Of a DNA stretch of 64,000 bases, positions 41,760-50,854 are shown piece after piece. Every line of letters begins with the position of its first letter. Position 1 is the first letter of the stretch. The notes beneath the pieces were generated by a model that saw only the letters and a program-made list of their open reading frames with translations, was not told the DNA's origin and made no database searches. Position numbers and translations under genes: made by a program. This DNA is from Chitinophaga barathri (GTDB lineage: Bacteria > Bacteroidota > Bacteroidia > Chitinophagales > Chitinophagaceae), in the NCBI RefSeq assembly GCF_003807585.1, contig NZ_RMBX01000003.1:1-64000 (forward strand). Direction: 5' to 3'.

Positions 41760-42992
41760 TTATTGGGGTTCCGTGGCGCCGTTTAATATCCAGGGGAGAT
41801 TAAACTTGTGGAACTCGATGGATTTATTGCTGGTGGCGCTGGCATGCACGTTTTCGTTGATCTCTATCAGCGCGGCCACGGCATAATCGGAGGTTTTTAT
41901 CATGCTGCTGTAGCCGCCTTTGGCCACGGTGATCGGCGCGTAATCGCAGGTATTCCAGTTGAACACGGCACGGCTGATAGGCCAGGTGGCGCCGTCGTCA
42001 TAACTGATGCGCACGGTCATGTTGCAGCGCTGGGAAGTACTGTTCGGGTTGAGGAAAATGATACGGTCGGGCGCATCGGTATTGTAGCGGATCATGGAGC
42101 CTTCGCACTTGGGATCGTTGAGGGTATTGTCTATGCTCCATGCGCCGAAGGTGCCGGGTATGCTGCCGACGGATTTACGCCTTCTTTTGGATGCGTTCCA
42201 TTCGGTGGTGCCGGGCCGGTCGTTGCGCAGCAGCGTGCCGTCCATGCGCTCCACGATCGTGCCTTCGTCCGTACCGCCGGGTATCAGCTGGTATTGCCAG
42301 GTGGTACCGTTGTTGTCGCTGTAAATGTTGCGGCCGTAAGCGGGAATGATCAGCCGGCCGGCTGTGCTGCCCTGCATGGTCTGTATCCCGATGCCGGGGC
42401 CCATGGCGTCCCATTTGTAGTTCGGGGGCAGCAGGGTGGCGCTCATGTCCTGCGGGGTGCTCCAGGTGGCGCCATGATCGTCGCTGTAGGAGGAGAACAC
42501 GCGGCGGTCCCCCCAGGCCTGGATGTCGCTCCAGGCGGTTTTGGTGCCGTCGTTCCAGCTCATGAACACCCACACGCGGCCATTGGTGCCTTTGTTCCAG
42601 TCATACACAGCGGTAGGATTGCCCCAGGTGCCGTTGCCGCTGCCCACTACTTCGCCAAGGGCGGTCCAGGTGCTGCCATTGTCAAAGGAACGTTTAAACA
42701 CTAGGTTGATGTCTCCCCAGTCGCTGGGGCTCCAGCGCCGGCCTTCCGCAAACGCGATCAGCGTGCCGTTTTTGGTCTTGACGATGGAAGGGATGCGGAA
42801 GGAATGATAAATGCTTTCGTTGCCGCCGTTGAACAGCACCTGGCTGTTGTGATAAGGCGCCGCGGCAATAGCGGCCGCCGCCGCTTTGGCTTCTAAGGAT
42901 GATGAAGGCTGCAGGCTGTCCTGCGGCGTGCTCTTTTTGGCACAGGCTGCATGCAGAAACAGGAGGGTGAGCAGATAGATGGAACTTTTCAT
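41760..42992 (-). CDS. Exo-sialidase lipoprotein (GH33-type)
   Basis: 410 residues. Lipobox LHAAC with Cys17 marks a lipoprotein. Then FRIPSIVKTKNGTLIAFAEG supplies the FRIP motif with the sialic-acid-binding arginine, and Asp boxes appear as SFDNGSTW, SDDHGATW, SDNNGTTW and SYDDGATW, which fits the six-bladed sialidase propeller. It should release terminal sialic acids on or near the cell surface. No sialic-acid transport or catabolism genes are in the window. The two outer-membrane receptor genes on either side are on the same strand but separated by terminator or repeat regions. Confidence 0.9.
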   Translation of the reverse strand: MKSSIYLLTLLFLHAACAKKSTPQDSLQPSSSLEAKAAAAAIAAAPYHNSQVLFNGGNESIYHSFRIPSIVKTKNGTLIAFAEGRRWSPSDWGDINLVFKRSFDNGSTWTALGEVVGSGNGTWGNPTAVYDWNKGTNGRVWVFMSWNDGTKTAWSDIQAWGDRRVFSSYSDDHGATWSTPQDMSATLLPPNYKWDAMGPGIGIQTMQGSTAGRLIIPAYGRNIYSDNNGTTWQYQLIPGGTDEGTIVERMDGTLLRNDRPGTTEWNASKRRRKSVGSIPGTFGAWSIDNTLNDPKCEGSMIRYNTDAPDRIIFLNPNSTSQRCNMTVRISYDDGATWPISRAVFNWNTCDYAPITVAKGGYSSMIKTSDYAVAALIEINENVHASATSNKSIEFHKFNLPWILNGATEPQ

Positions 42993-43035
42993 AACAACGT
43001 GGGTTTTGAGGGTAAAGTAGATATGTTCTACATAT

Positions 43036-43067
43036 TAAATATAAACCCGTTTGTCCAAAACCCCAAA
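43036..43067 (-). promoter_or_regulatory. Putative Bacteroidota promoter of the sialidase gene
   Basis: On the minus strand TTTG (plus 43064-43067) and TATATTTA (plus 43036-43043, seven of eight consensus bases) are spaced by 20 bases, close to the usual -33/-7 arrangement. It leaves a leader of about 35-45 bases before the ATG at 42992. Confidence 0.4.
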
Positions 43068-43247
43068 TTCCGGGAACAAAATGATACACTATCCACTGTA
43101 CAGCAGATAAAGGAAGAATACCAGTATATTGATTTTCAGAATGAAAGGGAATTATATGTATGACATATAGGGTAAAACGAAGAATAGGTGTTTAAAACCC
43201 TTCTTTAACCCCGCCTGCTGCTACCGGGCTCCCTGGTGAAATATTAA

Positions 43248-43302
43248 CCGGATCAACTCCGGATCAAGTCCACCTCATCTCCGCCTCAACTCCACCTTGG
43301 CT
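43248..43302. repeat. Degenerate 11-nt tandem repeat
   Basis: Five consecutive 11-base units: ccggatcaact, ccggatcaagt, ccacctcatct, ccgcctcaact and ccaccttggct. The period equals that of the repeats at 26464-26590. The reverse complement of the second unit (acttgatccgg) agrees at 8 of 11 positions with the unit there read in register (acttaccccgg). Confidence 0.85.
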
Positions 43303-43409
43303 ATATCTCTCCTATAGCTACCATGGCTGTTCCCCGGTTACTCCCCGGTGATGAACAGGTCATTCCGGGTAAAAAAGCAAAATACTACCATATTCTTACA
43401 TCCCAACAA

Positions 43410-45695
43410 TCACCCCCCGCTTCTCACCCTTCCCCTGAGATCTTCGCTGCCGGAAGACCGTTCCCGTGATTCGAAGTGTTTACCAAAGCGGTAGGTAACG
43501 GAAAGGTTCAGCACCCGGCTGTCCGGCCTGATCAGCATCTTCATATCCACCCCGTTGCTGTTGATCCTCTGGTTGTAATTCTTCGTACGGAAAATGTCGC
43601 TGAAAGCCAGTTTGACGGTTGCTTTTTTGTTCAGCAGCAGTTTTTGTATACCCAGTGAAATAGTGTGGTAGGGCCTGGAAACCGCCGAACCATAGTTGGA
43701 AGCGGACTCATAATAACCGTTCAGCTCAGCGGAAAAGTCCGCAGGCAGCTTGATCGTGTTTTGCAGGTAGATGGTCCAGGCGGTGATGCTGTTATCCAAC
43801 CCTTCGTCTTTATACGCGTTGTGAAAAACATTAACGAAGCCGTTAAAAGCCCACCAGGGCAAAGGTTCCAGGGTAGCGGACAAACTGATGCCATAACTGG
43901 TGAAACGGCGCAGGTTCACCGGGCGTTCGTAGGTGGTATTGATAGAATCAACCTGACCGGTCATCCAGTTCATCACATCCGATGTGCTGCTGTAGTTCAG
44001 AGTGGTCACCAGCATAGACTTGTAATCATGGCTCAGCTCCACCGTATGCGTCAGCTCCGGTTGCAGGAAAGGATTGCCTTCAAAATAAAGATACGGATCG
44101 CGGAACACACGGAAAGGGTTCAGCTCTTCATACCCCGGGCGGCTCACGCGTCGGCTGTAGGCAAGTTGCAGCTTGTTGTTGTCATCCAGCGGTTTCTCCA
44201 GCGACAGGCTGGGGAACAACTGGAAATAATTCCTTTTCACCAGCGAATCGATAGTGATCTGCCGGCCTTCCGTGAAGGTGTGCTCCCCACGCAGGCCCGC
44301 CTGTAAAGTGAAGCCGGTGAACTCTTTCCTGAAATTGAGATAAGCCGCGCTGATCACTTCTTTATAACGGAAGTGGTTGGTGGCGGAAAGGTCTTTTACC
44401 CAGTGGCCATTGGCCTGCAGCGTATCATAAGCCAGGTTGTTATCCGAGTTCACAAAGCTGCCTTTCAGCCCTGCTTCCAGCTTCGCTTTTTCACCCAACG
44501 GGCGCGCATAATCCGTCTTAAATACATACACATCCGTATTGGAAGGGATACGGCCTTTCCTTTGCGAAGTAAGCCCGTTGTGCCCCAGGAAAAGCGTGTG
44601 CAGGAACTGGTTGGAGCGGAAAGTATTGCCCGAATAATCCAGGTCCGCGCTCAGTTCATGGCCTTTTGTGTCAAACCGGTGGAGGAAATTCAGGTTGTAA
44701 TTATAATTGCCCCAGCGTTCGTGGTTTTCGCTTTCGGAAACGGTATGGGTCAGAATGCCACCATGGTAGCGGCTGAGCAGGTTATCTGTCCGGCTGATGT
44801 TTGAATAGGTGCCCGCGCTCCCGTTCATAAGCAAACCAATGGTATTTTTCTCATTCAGCGTATAGTCGATGCCTGCTTTGAAGGTATGCGTGCTCAGCGG
44901 CTCATCCGTGGCGGTTTGCTGCACGGACACACGATCCGGGATATTGTTCTCATAAAACTTTCTTTCAAAATCCAGGTATTCAATTTCGCCACGGTTCCAG
45001 TAATCGTAGCTGCCGTATACGTTTATTTTGCCGGCCCGGTAGTTCAGGCTGGCGCCCCCTCCTGCCCTGCTTTTGCGGGTAACGCCGTAGTTCCCGTTCA
45101 CGGAGCCGTTCAGTCCCGCTTTGTTCTGTTTTTTCATCACGATATTGATGATGCCGGAATTACCGGCTGCATCGTATTTCGCAGACGGCGCGGTCATGAT
45201 CTCGATGCGCGCGATATTGCCGGAAGGCGTGCCTTTCAGCAGCTGTGAAAGTTCTCTTTCGGAGAGATAGGTAAGTTTGCCATTGAGCATAACGGTCACG
45301 CCGGGTTTGCCTTTCAGGGAGATATTGCCGTCTTTGTCCACGTTCACACCGGGTGATCTTTCCAGTATCTCCAGCGCATTGCTTCCTTCCGCCATCACGC
45401 TGTTCTCCACGTTCACAATGGTGCGGCCGGCCTTTACCTGTACCAGCGGTTTCCGGGAAGTGATCACCACGCCGCCCAGGTCGCTGCTGCCTTTCATGAT
45501 GATCGCGGTGTCCCCGGCATCGGCGGCCTCTTTGGGAACGATGGTATCTTTAACCCTTTGTACGGGGAATGTGGTATCGGGCTGCCCCGGCCTTACCGCT
45601 TTTGGAAGCGTATCCGTGGGCATTTGCGCTGCTGTGGCGAGGGATATAAGCATAAGGGCGCATACTGCGCCGGTAGTCAGGTTGCATGGTTTCAT
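43410..45695 (-). CDS. TonB-dependent receptor, outer-membrane beta-barrel family
   Basis: 761 residues from ATG 45695 (MKPCNLTTGAVCALMLISLA); an upstream start at 45728 lacks a signal sequence at its N-terminus. It has no carboxypeptidase-like domain: after the signal comes a short linker rich in Pro/Thr, a plug (VVITSRKPLVQVKAGRTIVN, ILERSPGVNVDKDGNISLKG, MTAPSAKYDAAGNSGIINIV) and an OMP_b-brl_3 barrel ending in LSVTYRFGKHFESR. Closely related in design to the receptor at 39069-41513, but missing its N-terminal domain. Ligand unknown. Confidence 0.9.
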   Translation of the reverse strand: MKPCNLTTGAVCALMLISLATAAQMPTDTLPKAVRPGQPDTTFPVQRVKDTIVPKEAADAGDTAIIMKGSSDLGGVVITSRKPLVQVKAGRTIVNVENSVMAEGSNALEILERSPGVNVDKDGNISLKGKPGVTVMLNGKLTYLSERELSQLLKGTPSGNIARIEIMTAPSAKYDAAGNSGIINIVMKKQNKAGLNGSVNGNYGVTRKSRAGGGASLNYRAGKINVYGSYDYWNRGEIEYLDFERKFYENNIPDRVSVQQTATDEPLSTHTFKAGIDYTLNEKNTIGLLMNGSAGTYSNISRTDNLLSRYHGGILTHTVSESENHERWGNYNYNLNFLHRFDTKGHELSADLDYSGNTFRSNQFLHTLFLGHNGLTSQRKGRIPSNTDVYVFKTDYARPLGEKAKLEAGLKGSFVNSDNNLAYDTLQANGHWVKDLSATNHFRYKEVISAAYLNFRKEFTGFTLQAGLRGEHTFTEGRQITIDSLVKRNYFQLFPSLSLEKPLDDNNKLQLAYSRRVSRPGYEELNPFRVFRDPYLYFEGNPFLQPELTHTVELSHDYKSMLVTTLNYSSTSDVMNWMTGQVDSINTTYERPVNLRRFTSYGISLSATLEPLPWWAFNGFVNVFHNAYKDEGLDNSITAWTIYLQNTIKLPADFSAELNGYYESASNYGSAVSRPYHTISLGIQKLLLNKKATVKLAFSDIFRTKNYNQRINSNGVDMKMLIRPDSRVLNLSVTYRFGKHFESRERSSGSEDLRGRVRSGG

Positions 45696-45793
45696 TCCGT
45701 TCTGATGTGCCTTGGTTATAAACCACAAAGATGGAACATTACGGAAAGCCGGGTTTGCCGGATCGGGAAAATGATTATGCGAAACGGGAAAAT

Positions 45794-45823
45794 AAAAAAG
45801 TACAGACCACGCGGCCTGTACTT
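45794..45823 (-). terminator. Terminator of the branched-chain amino acid operon
   Basis: On the minus strand an 11-bp stem (plus 45813-45823 with 45798-45808, one G-U pair, 4-nt loop) is followed by a U-rich tract (plus A-run 45794-45799). It is 22 bases beyond the leuB stop. Confidence 0.85.
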
Positions 45824-45845
45824 TCCTCCGTATCGGATGTTATGC

Positions 45846-46919
45846 TTATAAAAACTTCAGTACTTCTTCACCGATCCTGTCTGTGCCGAGGATCTTATCC
45901 GCCGGGGTGCTGCTATCCGCAATATCCCTCGTACGCCAGCCTTCTTTCAGCACTTTGTCCACCGCGCCTATCACCGCTTCGGATTCCGCTTTCATGCCGA
46001 AAGAGATATCCAGCAGCAGGGCCGCGGAAAGGATGGATGCCAGCGGGTTGGCCACGCCTTTGCCGGTGATGTCGTGCGCGGAGCCGTGAATAGGCTCGTA
46101 TACGCCGGTGCCGTCACCGATGGATGCGGAGGCCAGCATGCCCATGGAACCGGCGATCTGGGAGGCTTCGTCCGTGAGGATGTCACCAAAGAGGTTCGCG
46201 GTCACCACCACGTCAAAACGGCGCGGGTCTTTGATCAGCAGCATGGCGGTAGCGTCTACGAACTGGTGTTCCACTTCCACGTCAGGATATTCCGGGGCGA
46301 TCTTCTGGATCACTTCCCTCCAGAGACGGGAGGTTTCGATCACGTTCGCTTTGTCCACGGAGCAGAGTTTTTTGCGGCGGGTACGCGCTGCGTCAAACGC
46401 TTTGCGGGCAATGCGCTCTACTTCGTAGCGACTGTATTCCGCAATGTCGTAAGCGGTATCACCATTGTTTTTGCGGCCTTTTTCACCAAAATAAATATCG
46501 CCGGTGAGCTCGCGGAAAAACAGGATGTCCGCGCCTTTCAGTATCTCAGGTTTGATGCTGGAAGCGCCCAGCAGCTCGTCGAATAATTTGATGGGGCGAA
46601 GGTTCGCATACAGGCCCAGTTCTTTGCGCATCTTCAGCAGGCCCTGTTCGGGGCGCACTTTCGCGGAAGGGTCATTGTCGTATTTCGGGTGGCCCACGGC
46701 GCCGAATAATACGGCGTCGCTGTTACGCATTTTTTCCAGCGACTCGTCCGGCAACGGGTTGCCGGTGGCTTCGATGGCTACATGGCCGATCAGCGCTTCA
46801 TCGTAGGTGAATGTGTGGCCGAACTTCGCGGCGATCCTGTCCAGCACTTTTTTGCCGACTGCCGTTACTTCCTGCCCGATTCCGTCTCCCGGAACAATAA
46901 GGATGTGTTTTGTTGCCAT
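45846..46919 (-). CDS. leuB: 3-isopropylmalate dehydrogenase
   Basis: 357 residues, the usual length. LeuB features: ILIVPGDGIGQEVTAVGKKV at the start, LGLYANLRPIKLFDELLGAS with the substrate-binding arginine, RELTGDIYFGEKGRK, VDKANVIETSRLWREV, and the metal/NAD site TANLFGDILTDEASQIAGSM with GVYEPIHGSAHDITGKGVAN. It oxidatively decarboxylates 3-isopropylmalate to the leucine precursor, and the same enzyme class can process methylmalate to 2-ketobutyrate for isoleucine. It is the last gene of the four-gene operon, 45 bases after the synthase. Confidence 0.96.
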   Translation of the reverse strand: MATKHILIVPGDGIGQEVTAVGKKVLDRIAAKFGHTFTYDEALIGHVAIEATGNPLPDESLEKMRNSDAVLFGAVGHPKYDNDPSAKVRPEQGLLKMRKELGLYANLRPIKLFDELLGASSIKPEILKGADILFFRELTGDIYFGEKGRKNNGDTAYDIAEYSRYEVERIARKAFDAARTRRKKLCSVDKANVIETSRLWREVIQKIAPEYPDVEVEHQFVDATAMLLIKDPRRFDVVVTANLFGDILTDEASQIAGSMGMLASASIGDGTGVYEPIHGSAHDITGKGVANPLASILSAALLLDISFGMKAESEAVIGAVDKVLKEGWRTRDIADSSTPADKILGTDRIGEEVLKFL

Positions 46920-46964
46920 GATATTGTTAGATGAATAAATTCCTGGATTAAATTGATCGCGCGG

Positions 46965-48488
46965 TCAGATCAGGTTCAGCATTTTTTGCGTGGCCTTGAT
47001 CGCGGAAACGGTCTGATCGCTGTCCAGCCCGCGGGTTTTGAACTCGCGGTTGTTGTAGCGCCAGGTGATGATGGTTTCGCAAAGGGCGTCGCTTTTGCCG
47101 CCGGGCGGGATGCGCACGGCATAGTCCGTGAGCATGGGCAGCTCCTGTTTGCGGGCTTTGTACACTTTTTTGAGCGCGTTCATAAAAGCGTCGTACTGGC
47201 CGTCGCCCTGGGAATGTTCTTCGTACAGCTCGCCTTTTATGGAAATGCGCAACGTTACGGAGGGTTTAAAGGCTTTGGAATGGGTCAGCACGTAATTCTC
47301 TATTTTCACTTTTTCCTCGATAGTGTTGCTGTCGAGAATATCGGAGATGATGTAGGGAAGGTCCGCCTGTGTCACCACTTCTTTTTTGTCGCCCAGCTCA
47401 ATGATGCGCTGGGTCACTTTTTTGAGATCTGGTTCGGAGAGCTGGATACCCAGCTGCGCGAGGTTGTTCTCGATATTGGCCTTGCCGCTGGTTTTACCGA
47501 GCGCGTATTTGCGCTGGCGGCCGAACCGTTCGGGCATCAGGTCGCTGAAATAGAGTTTGTTCTTTTTATCCCCGTCCGCATGGATGCCGGCGGTCTGTGT
47601 GAACACGTTTTCCCCCACCACCGGCTTGTTCGCCGGTATACGGAAGCCGGAGAAGGTTTCCACGAGTTTGCTTACACTGTAGAGCGAACTTTCCGCCACA
47701 CCGGTTTTAACGGTTGGCAGAAAGTCGTTCATCACCGCAATGGCGCTCGCCAGCGGGGCATTGCCCGCTCGTTCGCCCATGCCGTTGATAGTCAGGTGAA
47801 TGCCGTGTGCCCCGGCTTTTAAGCCTTCCAGCACATTGGCGGTGCCCAGGTCGTAATCGTTATGGGCGTGAAAATCGAAATGCAGCTGCGGGTAGCGCTG
47901 TACTGTTTCGGAAATGTATGCATATACTTCAGAGGGAATCAGCACGCCTAAGGTATCCGGCAGCATCACGCGTTTCACGGGCTGCGTTTGCAGGAAGTCC
48001 AGGTATTGCCATACGTACTCGCGGGAATGCCGCATGCCGTTGCTCCAGTCTTCCAGGTACACGTTGCACTCCAGCCCCTTTTTCCGGGCGAGCTTTATCA
48101 CCGCGGCGATTTCCGCGAAGTGCTGCTCGGGTTTCTTTTTGAGCTGGTGCGTGAGATGGTTGAGGGACCCTTTGGTAAGCAGGTTCATCACTTTGGCGCC
48201 GGCTTTCAGCATCCAGTCTACGGATACGTCGCCGTCCACGAAGGTGAGCACCTCCACTTTGTTCAGGAACCCTGATGCTTTCGCCCATTTGGTAATGGCT
48301 TTTACGGCGGCAAATTCTCCTTCGGATACGCGGGCCGAAGCGATCTCGATCCGGTCCACCTTCACTTCCGTTAAAAGCAGCTGCGCGATAGTCAGCTTTT
48401 CAGAGGGGGAAAAAGACACCCCGCTGGTCTGCTCTCCATCACGGAGCGTGGTATCCATTACCTCTATATATCGTGGGGAAACTGGCAT
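46965..48488 (-). CDS. cimA: Citramalate/isopropylmalate synthase family, citramalate type
   Basis: 507 residues: a TIM-barrel HMGL-like domain (1 to about 320), linkers, and a C-terminal LeuA allosteric domain (about 380-507, with KGELYEEHSQGDGQYDAFMN). The start MPVSPRYIEVMDTTLRDGEQ leads into TSGVSFSPSEKL, unlike the DTTLRDGEQ-S/A-PG of ordinary LeuA. As far as I recall the Leptospira citramalate synthase, this protein lines up with it without gaps over the first 150 residues, and its three pyruvate-pocket residues (Leu81, Leu104, Tyr144) are all kept. Metal ligands are the Asp of DTTLRDG and HAHND. It condenses acetyl-CoA with pyruvate, or possibly with 2-ketoisovalerate. It lies between leuD and leuB. 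Confidence is high for the family, moderate for citramalate specificity. Confidence 0.8.
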   Translation of the reverse strand: MPVSPRYIEVMDTTLRDGEQTSGVSFSPSEKLTIAQLLLTEVKVDRIEIASARVSEGEFAAVKAITKWAKASGFLNKVEVLTFVDGDVSVDWMLKAGAKVMNLLTKGSLNHLTHQLKKKPEQHFAEIAAVIKLARKKGLECNVYLEDWSNGMRHSREYVWQYLDFLQTQPVKRVMLPDTLGVLIPSEVYAYISETVQRYPQLHFDFHAHNDYDLGTANVLEGLKAGAHGIHLTINGMGERAGNAPLASAIAVMNDFLPTVKTGVAESSLYSVSKLVETFSGFRIPANKPVVGENVFTQTAGIHADGDKKNKLYFSDLMPERFGRQRKYALGKTSGKANIENNLAQLGIQLSEPDLKKVTQRIIELGDKKEVVTQADLPYIISDILDSNTIEEKVKIENYVLTHSKAFKPSVTLRISIKGELYEEHSQGDGQYDAFMNALKKVYKARKQELPMLTDYAVRIPPGGKSDALCETIITWRYNNREFKTRGLDSDQTVSAIKATQKMLNLI

Positions 48489-48553
48489 AACTGTTTTTCG
48501 CGTTTTTTATGCACATGCCCGACGCTGTTCAGGCAAGGCAAGTGCACTGCGCA

Positions 48554-49150
48554 TTAATACAAACTTTTCTCAGCAAAGGCTGCTATCTCACCTTTCATGG
48601 CCTGCAGATAATCGATATCGTCAAAGCCGTTCGTCAGGTTGTGTTTTTTGTAGCTGTTGATGTCGAAAGACTCGCTTTCGCCGGTAGCCACAATGGTAAT
48701 GGATTGTTTCTCCAGGTCCACGGTCAGCTCAGCTTTCGGGTCCGCTTCGATGGCAGTGAAGATCTTGTCCAGGAACGCGGGGCTCACGGTTACCGGCAGG
48801 ATGCCGATGTTCAGCGAGTTGTTCTTGAAGATGTCCGCAAAAAAGCTGCTCACCACGCAACGGAAACCGTAGTCATAGATAGCCCATGCCGCGTGTTCGC
48901 GGCTGCTGCCGCTGCCGAAATTCTTACCGCCTACCAGTATTTTACCGGAGTAGATGGGATTGTTCAGCACAAAATCCTGTTTGGGAGTATTGTCTCCATT
49001 GTAGCGCCAGTCGCGGAAAAGATTGTCGCCAAAACCTTTACGTTCCGTTGCTTTCAGAAAGCGTGCGGGAATGATCTGGTCTGTGTCCACATTTTCAATT
49101 GGCATAGGCACCGCAGTGCTCGTTAATACCGTGAATTTATCGTAAGCCAT
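48554..49150 (-). CDS. leuD: 3-isopropylmalate dehydratase small subunit
   Basis: 198 residues, usual for LeuD. It contains [20 protein letters not shown], the [20 protein letters not shown] swivel-loop block, and [18 protein letters not shown]. It pairs with LeuC to isomerise 2- to 3-isopropylmalate, and by family also citramalate to 3-methylmalate. It starts 99 bases after leuC and ends 65 bases before the synthase gene. Confidence 0.96.
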   Translation of the reverse strand: MAYDKFTVLTSTAVPMPIENVDTDQIIPARFLKATERKGFGDNLFRDWRYNGDNTPKQDFVLNNPIYSGKILVGGKNFGSGSSREHAAWAIYDYGFRCVVSSFFADIFKNNSLNIGILPVTVSPAFLDKIFTAIEADPKAELTVDLEKQSITIVATGESESFDINSYKKHNLTNGFDDIDYLQAMKGEIAAFAEKSLY

Positions 49151-49249
49151 TGTATTGCTGTTCGCGTCTTTTTAATTGTTCAGAATTTAACCGTCTGTGA
49201 AGATGCAATTCCCCGCTGCAAACCGCCGGGAATTCCGCATGCCTTCCTA

Positions 49250-50656
49250 CTACGCCATCAAAGTACGGGGGTCCGTCACTACGCCGGTCACCGCCGCCGC
49301 TGCCGCTACCAGCGGGCTGGCCAGCATGGTGCGTGAGCCGGGGCCCTGCCTTCCTTCGAAGTTGCGGTTGCTGGTGCTCACGGCATATTTGCCCGCGGGC
49401 ACTTTGTCGTCGTTCATGGCCAGGCAGGCTGAACAGCCCGGCTGGCGCAGCTGGAAGCCGGCTTCGGTCAGGATGTCGAGGATGCCTTCTTCTTTGATCT
49501 GCTGCTCTACGATATGTGAACCGGGCACGATCCAGGCGGTTACGTGTTCTGCTTTTTTGCGGCCTTTCACGATGGCTGCAAACGCACGGAAGTCTTCAAT
49601 ACGGCCGTTTGTACAGCTGCCGATGAATACGTAGTCCACTTTTTTGCCCAGCATGCTGTCTTCTTCCGCGAACCCCATGTACTGCAGGGATTTTTCGTAG
49701 CTGGCTTTGCTGCCGCCGCCTTCTTCGGATGAAGGGATGTGCTGGGTGATACCCATGCCCATACCCGGATTGGTTCCGTAAGTGATCATCGGCTCGATCT
49801 CAGCCGCATCGTAGGTATATTCTTTGTCGAAGGTGGCGCCTTCGTCTGTTTTCAGTGTTTTCCAGTACGCCAGCGCTTTGTCCCATGCAGCGCCCTGCGG
49901 AGCTTTTTCACGGCCGTTGATATAAGCGAAGGTGGTTTCGTCCGGGGCAATGATGCCGCCGCGTGCGCCCATCTCGATGCTCATGTTACAAACCGTCATA
50001 CGGCCTTCCATGCTCATGTTCTCAAACACCTCTCCGGCGTACTCCACAAAATAACCGGTAGCGCCCGCGGCTGTAAGGCGGGAGATGATGTACAGGGTCA
50101 CGTCTTTGGGCGTAACGCCTTTACCCAGCTTACCTTTTACGTTGATGCGCATTTTCTTCGGCTTGGGCTGCATGATACATTGGGAGGACAGTACCATTTC
50201 CACTTCGGAGGTGCCGATACCAAAAGCGATAGCGCCAAACGCGCCATGGGTGGAGGTATGTGAGTCTCCGCATACGATGGTCATACCCGGGAGGGTGATG
50301 CCGTTTTCCGGGCCTACCACGTGCACAATGCCGTTCTTCGGGTTACCAAGGCCCCAGTGGGAAATGCCGTACTTGGCGCTATTGGTTTCCAGGGCTTTCA
50401 GCTGGTTGGCGGAAAGCGGGTCCTGTACGGGCAAATGCTGGTTGATGGTGGGTGTATTGTGATCCGCCGTGGCGAATGTCTTCTCAGGGAACATCACTTT
50501 CACGCCGCGGCCTTCCAATCCCAGGAACGCGACCGGGCTGGTCACTTCATGAATAAAATGCCGGTCGATAAAGAATACATCCGGTCCGTCTTCAATTTTT
50601 CTGACTACGTGCGAATCCCATACTTTGTCAAATAAGGTAGCGGGTACTTGGCTCAT
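49250..50656 (-). CDS. leuC: 3-isopropylmalate dehydratase large subunit
   Basis: 468 residues. Aconitase-type features are [20 protein letters not shown], the three iron-sulfur cysteines in FIGSCTNGR and [10 protein letters not shown], and the closing [20 protein letters not shown]. With LeuD it forms the [4Fe-4S] isomerase. It is the first gene of the operon leuC-leuD-synthase-leuB; its leader holds a hairpin with a U-run (see 50743-50777). The start [12 protein letters not shown] fits the family. Confidence 0.97.
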   Translation of the reverse strand: MSQVPATLFDKVWDSHVVRKIEDGPDVFFIDRHFIHEVTSPVAFLGLEGRGVKVMFPEKTFATADHNTPTINQHLPVQDPLSANQLKALETNSAKYGISHWGLGNPKNGIVHVVGPENGITLPGMTIVCGDSHTSTHGAFGAIAFGIGTSEVEMVLSSQCIMQPKPKKMRINVKGKLGKGVTPKDVTLYIISRLTAAGATGYFVEYAGEVFENMSMEGRMTVCNMSIEMGARGGIIAPDETTFAYINGREKAPQGAAWDKALAYWKTLKTDEGATFDKEYTYDAAEIEPMITYGTNPGMGMGITQHIPSSEEGGGSKASYEKSLQYMGFAEEDSMLGKKVDYVFIGSCTNGRIEDFRAFAAIVKGRKKAEHVTAWIVPGSHIVEQQIKEEGILDILTEAGFQLRQPGCSACLAMNDDKVPAGKYAVSTSNRNFEGRQGPGSRTMLASPLVAAAAAVTGVVTDPRTLMA

Positions 50657-50742
50657 TTTGTATATTTTAAAACGTAACCCCTAAATTCTTAAATTTTATC
50701 CAGATTTTCTGCATTTTAGGTGTACTTCTTCTAAAGAAGGGT

Positions 50743-50777
50743 AAAAAAACATGTATGGGTCTTTTTATACATGTTTT
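50743..50777 (-). promoter_or_regulatory. Hairpin with U-run in the leuC leader (possible attenuator)
   Basis: An 11-bp AT-rich inverted repeat (aaaacatgtat 50746-50756 with atacatgtttt 50767-50777, 10-nt loop) is followed on the minus strand by seven Us (plus A-run 50743-50749), about 87 bases before the leuC ATG. A 12-codon ORF with three Val codons (minus 50803-50765) ends inside the hairpin. The arrangement resembles an intrinsic terminator within a leader, but the stem has few GC pairs and the promoter was not located. Confidence 0.35.
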
Positions 50778-50854
50778 CTATGTACTTGATTATCAACATA
50801 CATTAAAATTATTCGCCGCTAGTCATTACCTTCGGCCTTTCCAAAATGCCCTGC

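Larger units (their letters stand above)
42993..43409. other. Gene-free region with sialidase promoter and 11-nt repeats
   Basis: 417 bases with no supported ORF. The first ~75 bases hold a promoter-like element for the sialidase. The block 43248-43302 holds 11-nt repeats. The rest (43303-43409) is pyrimidine-rich with nothing recognisable. Confidence 0.65.

Noticed and set aside
50765-50803. Classical leucine leader peptide for the leu operon
   Set aside because: The short ORF has no Leu or Ile codons, so it is reported only as part of a speculative leader, not as a leader-peptide gene.
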